From assembly GCA_947462425.1 (NCBI GenBank), contig CANHPI010000129.1, positions 1-7,434 on the forward strand: DNA of 7,434 nt, in the 5' to 3' direction. The notes beneath the pieces are model-generated. The model did not search any database. It was not told where the DNA came from and was given only the letters and a program-made list of their open reading frames with translations. Position numbers and translations under genes: made by a program. Of the stretch, positions 5,992-7,434 are shown piece by piece. The stretch comes from Bacteroidota bacterium. Its GTDB lineage: Bacteria > Bacteroidota > Bacteroidia > B-17B0 > B-17BO. Numbering within the stretch: the first letter of the stretch is position 1; each line of letters begins with the position of its first letter.

Positions 5992-6489
5992 TTAAGAGCT
6001 AAAATATGCCCAGCTCATACGGGCTAAATTATTTTCTACTTCAATTATTATTTTATTCTCTTCAATAAAATTAATTGCAATCTTTTTTTTAAAATAAAAT
6101 CCTAGTAGATAAAATACAGGATATAAAATTCCATTGATTGGCATATCAGCAAAACAAATGGACATTTCAAATTCATTTATTTTAAAACTTTTAAATATTG
6201 CTTTAATTTTTTTAAACGAAATATTTGCGCTCTTTTTACGTAAACTTTTGCAAGTTTTTTTTGAAGTAAAAAAATTTACTTCAAGTAAATCAACGTACTT
6301 TTTCCAGCATAATATTTTAACTTCAATTATGATAGATTCATTTTTTAGGATAAAATTTAGGCTTCCAAAATAATGTAGCCTCAATCTATACAACCCAGTT
6401 AAATTATTTATTTCTAAAAATAAGGGTGCAAAAAAAAGATAAATTAAAAAAGTTATTATAATAAACAAAAGAACGAAAAGAATAGTCAT
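5992..6489 (-). CDS. DUF2953-like membrane-anchored protein, partner of the GerW-family protein
   Basis: With the start at 6489 the protein has 165 residues and begins with a membrane segment (MTILFVLLFIIITFLIYLFF). Starts at 6516 and 6570 would add 9 or 27 residues before the membrane segment; I prefer 6489 because small one-anchor proteins usually start there, and because a -7-like CATATTTG lies at 6505-6512 on the minus strand, inside the longer forms. The remainder alternates short strands: LEINNLTGLYRLRLHYFG, then a basic middle (KKTCKSLRKKSANISFKKIK), then SICFADMPINGILYPVFYLL and KKIAINFIEENKIIIEVENN. An anchor, a D-x-P-x-NG segment and closing beta strands resemble DUF2953 (YtfI), which precedes ytfJ in Bacillus. 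This resemblance is my reading of the pattern and position, not a search result. Its function is unknown. Confidence 0.75.
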   Translation of the reverse strand: MTILFVLLFIIITFLIYLFFAPLFLEINNLTGLYRLRLHYFGSLNFILKNESIIIEVKILCWKKYVDLLEVNFFTSKKTCKSLRKKSANISFKKIKAIFKSFKINEFEMSICFADMPINGILYPVFYLLGFYFKKKIAINFIEENKIIIEVENNLARMSWAYFSS

Positions 6490-6570
6490 GTGAATTTTAT
6501 AAGACAAATATGTCATTAAGAATAAATTTTTAAAATGAGAATTTGCTTTTAAAACTGTGATTGAAAACAA

Positions 6571-6792
6571 ATTTTTAAATCCAACCTTTCTAAGTTTTAT
6601 TACTCAAATTTTGAAGTTTAAAAAATAAACATGCATAAATAAAAAGATTTTAAAAATAACGTAAGTTCTATCTTGTTTCATTTTTTGACTTTATCGGCAT
6701 ATTATATTTTTTACTGAAACCATATTTTGATTTAGACTTTTTTTTATGAAACAACTTTAGTAAATTTAACTTTAAGAACTAAAATCTTACAA
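6571..6792. other. Spacer between the divergent DUF2953-like and FadL-like genes
   Basis: AT-rich with no reading frame or RNA gene that I can support. For the plus strand the nearest -7-like sequence is TAACTTTA (6767-6774), 18 bases before the FadL-like ATG, one base off TAnnTTTG, and without a TTG at 17-23 bases upstream. No hairpin or repeat stands out. Confidence 0.35.
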
Positions 6793-7434
6793 ATGAAAAA
6801 ACTGTATAACCTACTTATTATTATTTCACTATCCTCACCTATATTTGATTACGCTCAAGGCTTTCAGGTAAACTTACAAGGACAAAAGCAACAAGGTATG
6901 GGTGGTGCTGGTACAGCTTTTATGCAAGACGCAACTTCTTTATTTTTCAATCCCGGTGGAGCAAGTTTTGTAAATGGTAATTCAATTGATTTAGGCGTAA
7001 CACCAACTTTTGCAAGAGGAGCGTTTTTAGATGCAAACACAAATCAGGTATCACGAACAAACTCTCCCGTTAGCACTCCTTTTGCAGCATATGGTCTTTT
7101 TGAAATTAAGGACAGTTCTAAATTAAAATTAGGATTAGCCGTTTACACACCGTTTGGAAGCACGGTGCAATGGGAAGATAATTGGACCGGGCGTTTTGCA
7201 TTAACGCGCTTAGAGCTAAGAGCTATATTTTTTCAGCCAACTGTCAGTTACAGAATAACTAAAAAAATAGGAATCGGAGTTGGCTTTGTTTATGCAACCG
7301 GAAAAGTAAATCTTCAAAAAGATATTCCCTTAATTGATAAAGATGGTAATTATGGACATGCCGAATTAAGCGGAAAAGCTAACGGCTATGGATTTAATGC
7401 TGGTGTTTACTTTCAACCCATCGACAAACTTAGC
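6793..7434 (+). CDS. FadL/TodX-family outer membrane transport protein, N-terminal part
   Basis: Open to the window end, with 214 codons visible; FadL-type porins usually have 400-500 residues, so about half is present. Residues 1-22 are a signal peptide (MKKLYNLLIIISLSSPIF, then DYAQ). The mature start GFQVNLQGQKQQGMGGAGTA and QDATSLFFNPGGAS (45-58) are the hallmark of the family's N-terminal plug, here with NPGG in place of the common NPA. VYTPFGSTVQW, WTGRFALTRLELRAIFFQP and TVSYRITKKIGIGVGFVYATG are typical strands of the following beta-barrel. FadL-type proteins let hydrophobic compounds such as long-chain fatty acids cross the outer membrane; the substrate here is unknown. The ATG at 6793 is the only start compatible with the signal peptide. 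Confidence 0.92.
   Translation, partial: MKKLYNLLIIISLSSPIFDYAQGFQVNLQGQKQQGMGGAGTAFMQDATSLFFNPGGASFVNGNSIDLGVTPTFARGAFLDANTNQVSRTNSPVSTPFAAYGLFEIKDSSKLKLGLAVYTPFGSTVQWEDNWTGRFALTRLELRAIFFQPTVSYRITKKIGIGVGFVYATGKVNLQKDIPLIDKDGNYGHAELSGKANGYGFNAGVYFQPIDKLS

Noticed and set aside
6134..6373. Plus-strand open frame of 79 codons opposite the DUF2953-like gene
   Set aside because: Its peptide is low-complexity (Phe, Leu, Ile, Lys) and lacks a domain, whereas the minus-strand gene has a membrane anchor, conserved-looking segments and a fitting neighbour.
6669..6760. A further copy of the intergenic repeat ahead of the FadL-like gene
   Set aside because: Words such as CATTTTTTGACT and TATGAAA recur, but not in the order or spacing of the repeat unit, so composition explains them.

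Overview
The window looks like chromosomal DNA from a low-GC member of the Bacteroidota. The evidence is a PD40/OmpA protein, a SCO-type protein followed by a TlpA-like thioredoxin, a FadL/TodX porin, almost no Shine-Dalgarno sequences, and a TTG-N19-TACCTTTG promoter of the Bacteroidota type. I cannot place it more precisely. No rRNA, tRNA, CRISPR array, transposase or phage gene is visible.

Layout. 1-227 is AT-rich and gene-free; it holds one diverged copy of a short intergenic repeat. 228-3249 (minus) carries two exported proteins: an uncharacterised 311-residue protein, then a TPR-PD40-CRD-OmpA protein of PorE-like architecture. 3250-3784 is the least ordinary stretch. It contains an apparently eroded membrane-anchor reading frame, then about 3.5 tandem units of an 88-90 bp repeat, then a near-leaderless promoter. 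3785-5399 (plus) holds a SCO/SenC protein, a TlpA/ResA-like thioredoxin overlapping it by 26 bp, and a compact SET-domain methyltransferase. A perfect 12-bp hairpin at 5561-5595 ends transcription from both sides. 5607-6489 (minus) is a GerW/YtfJ-family protein preceded by a membrane protein resembling DUF2953 (YtfI). 6793 to the window end is the N-terminal half of a FadL-like outer membrane protein.

How the genes relate. SCO and TlpA-like proteins are both thiol-active and envelope-facing, and they probably act together in copper/thiol handling for cytochrome oxidase or cytochrome c maturation. The PorE-like protein would bind peptidoglycan in the periplasm. The DUF2953-like/GerW pair resembles the ytfI-ytfJ order of spore-forming Firmicutes, yet sits in a lineage that does not sporulate.

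The best candidate for something undescribed is the repeat family. Its units keep an imperfect hairpin with a compensating base change, and one related copy occurs in the opposite orientation 3.2 kb away behind the OmpA gene.
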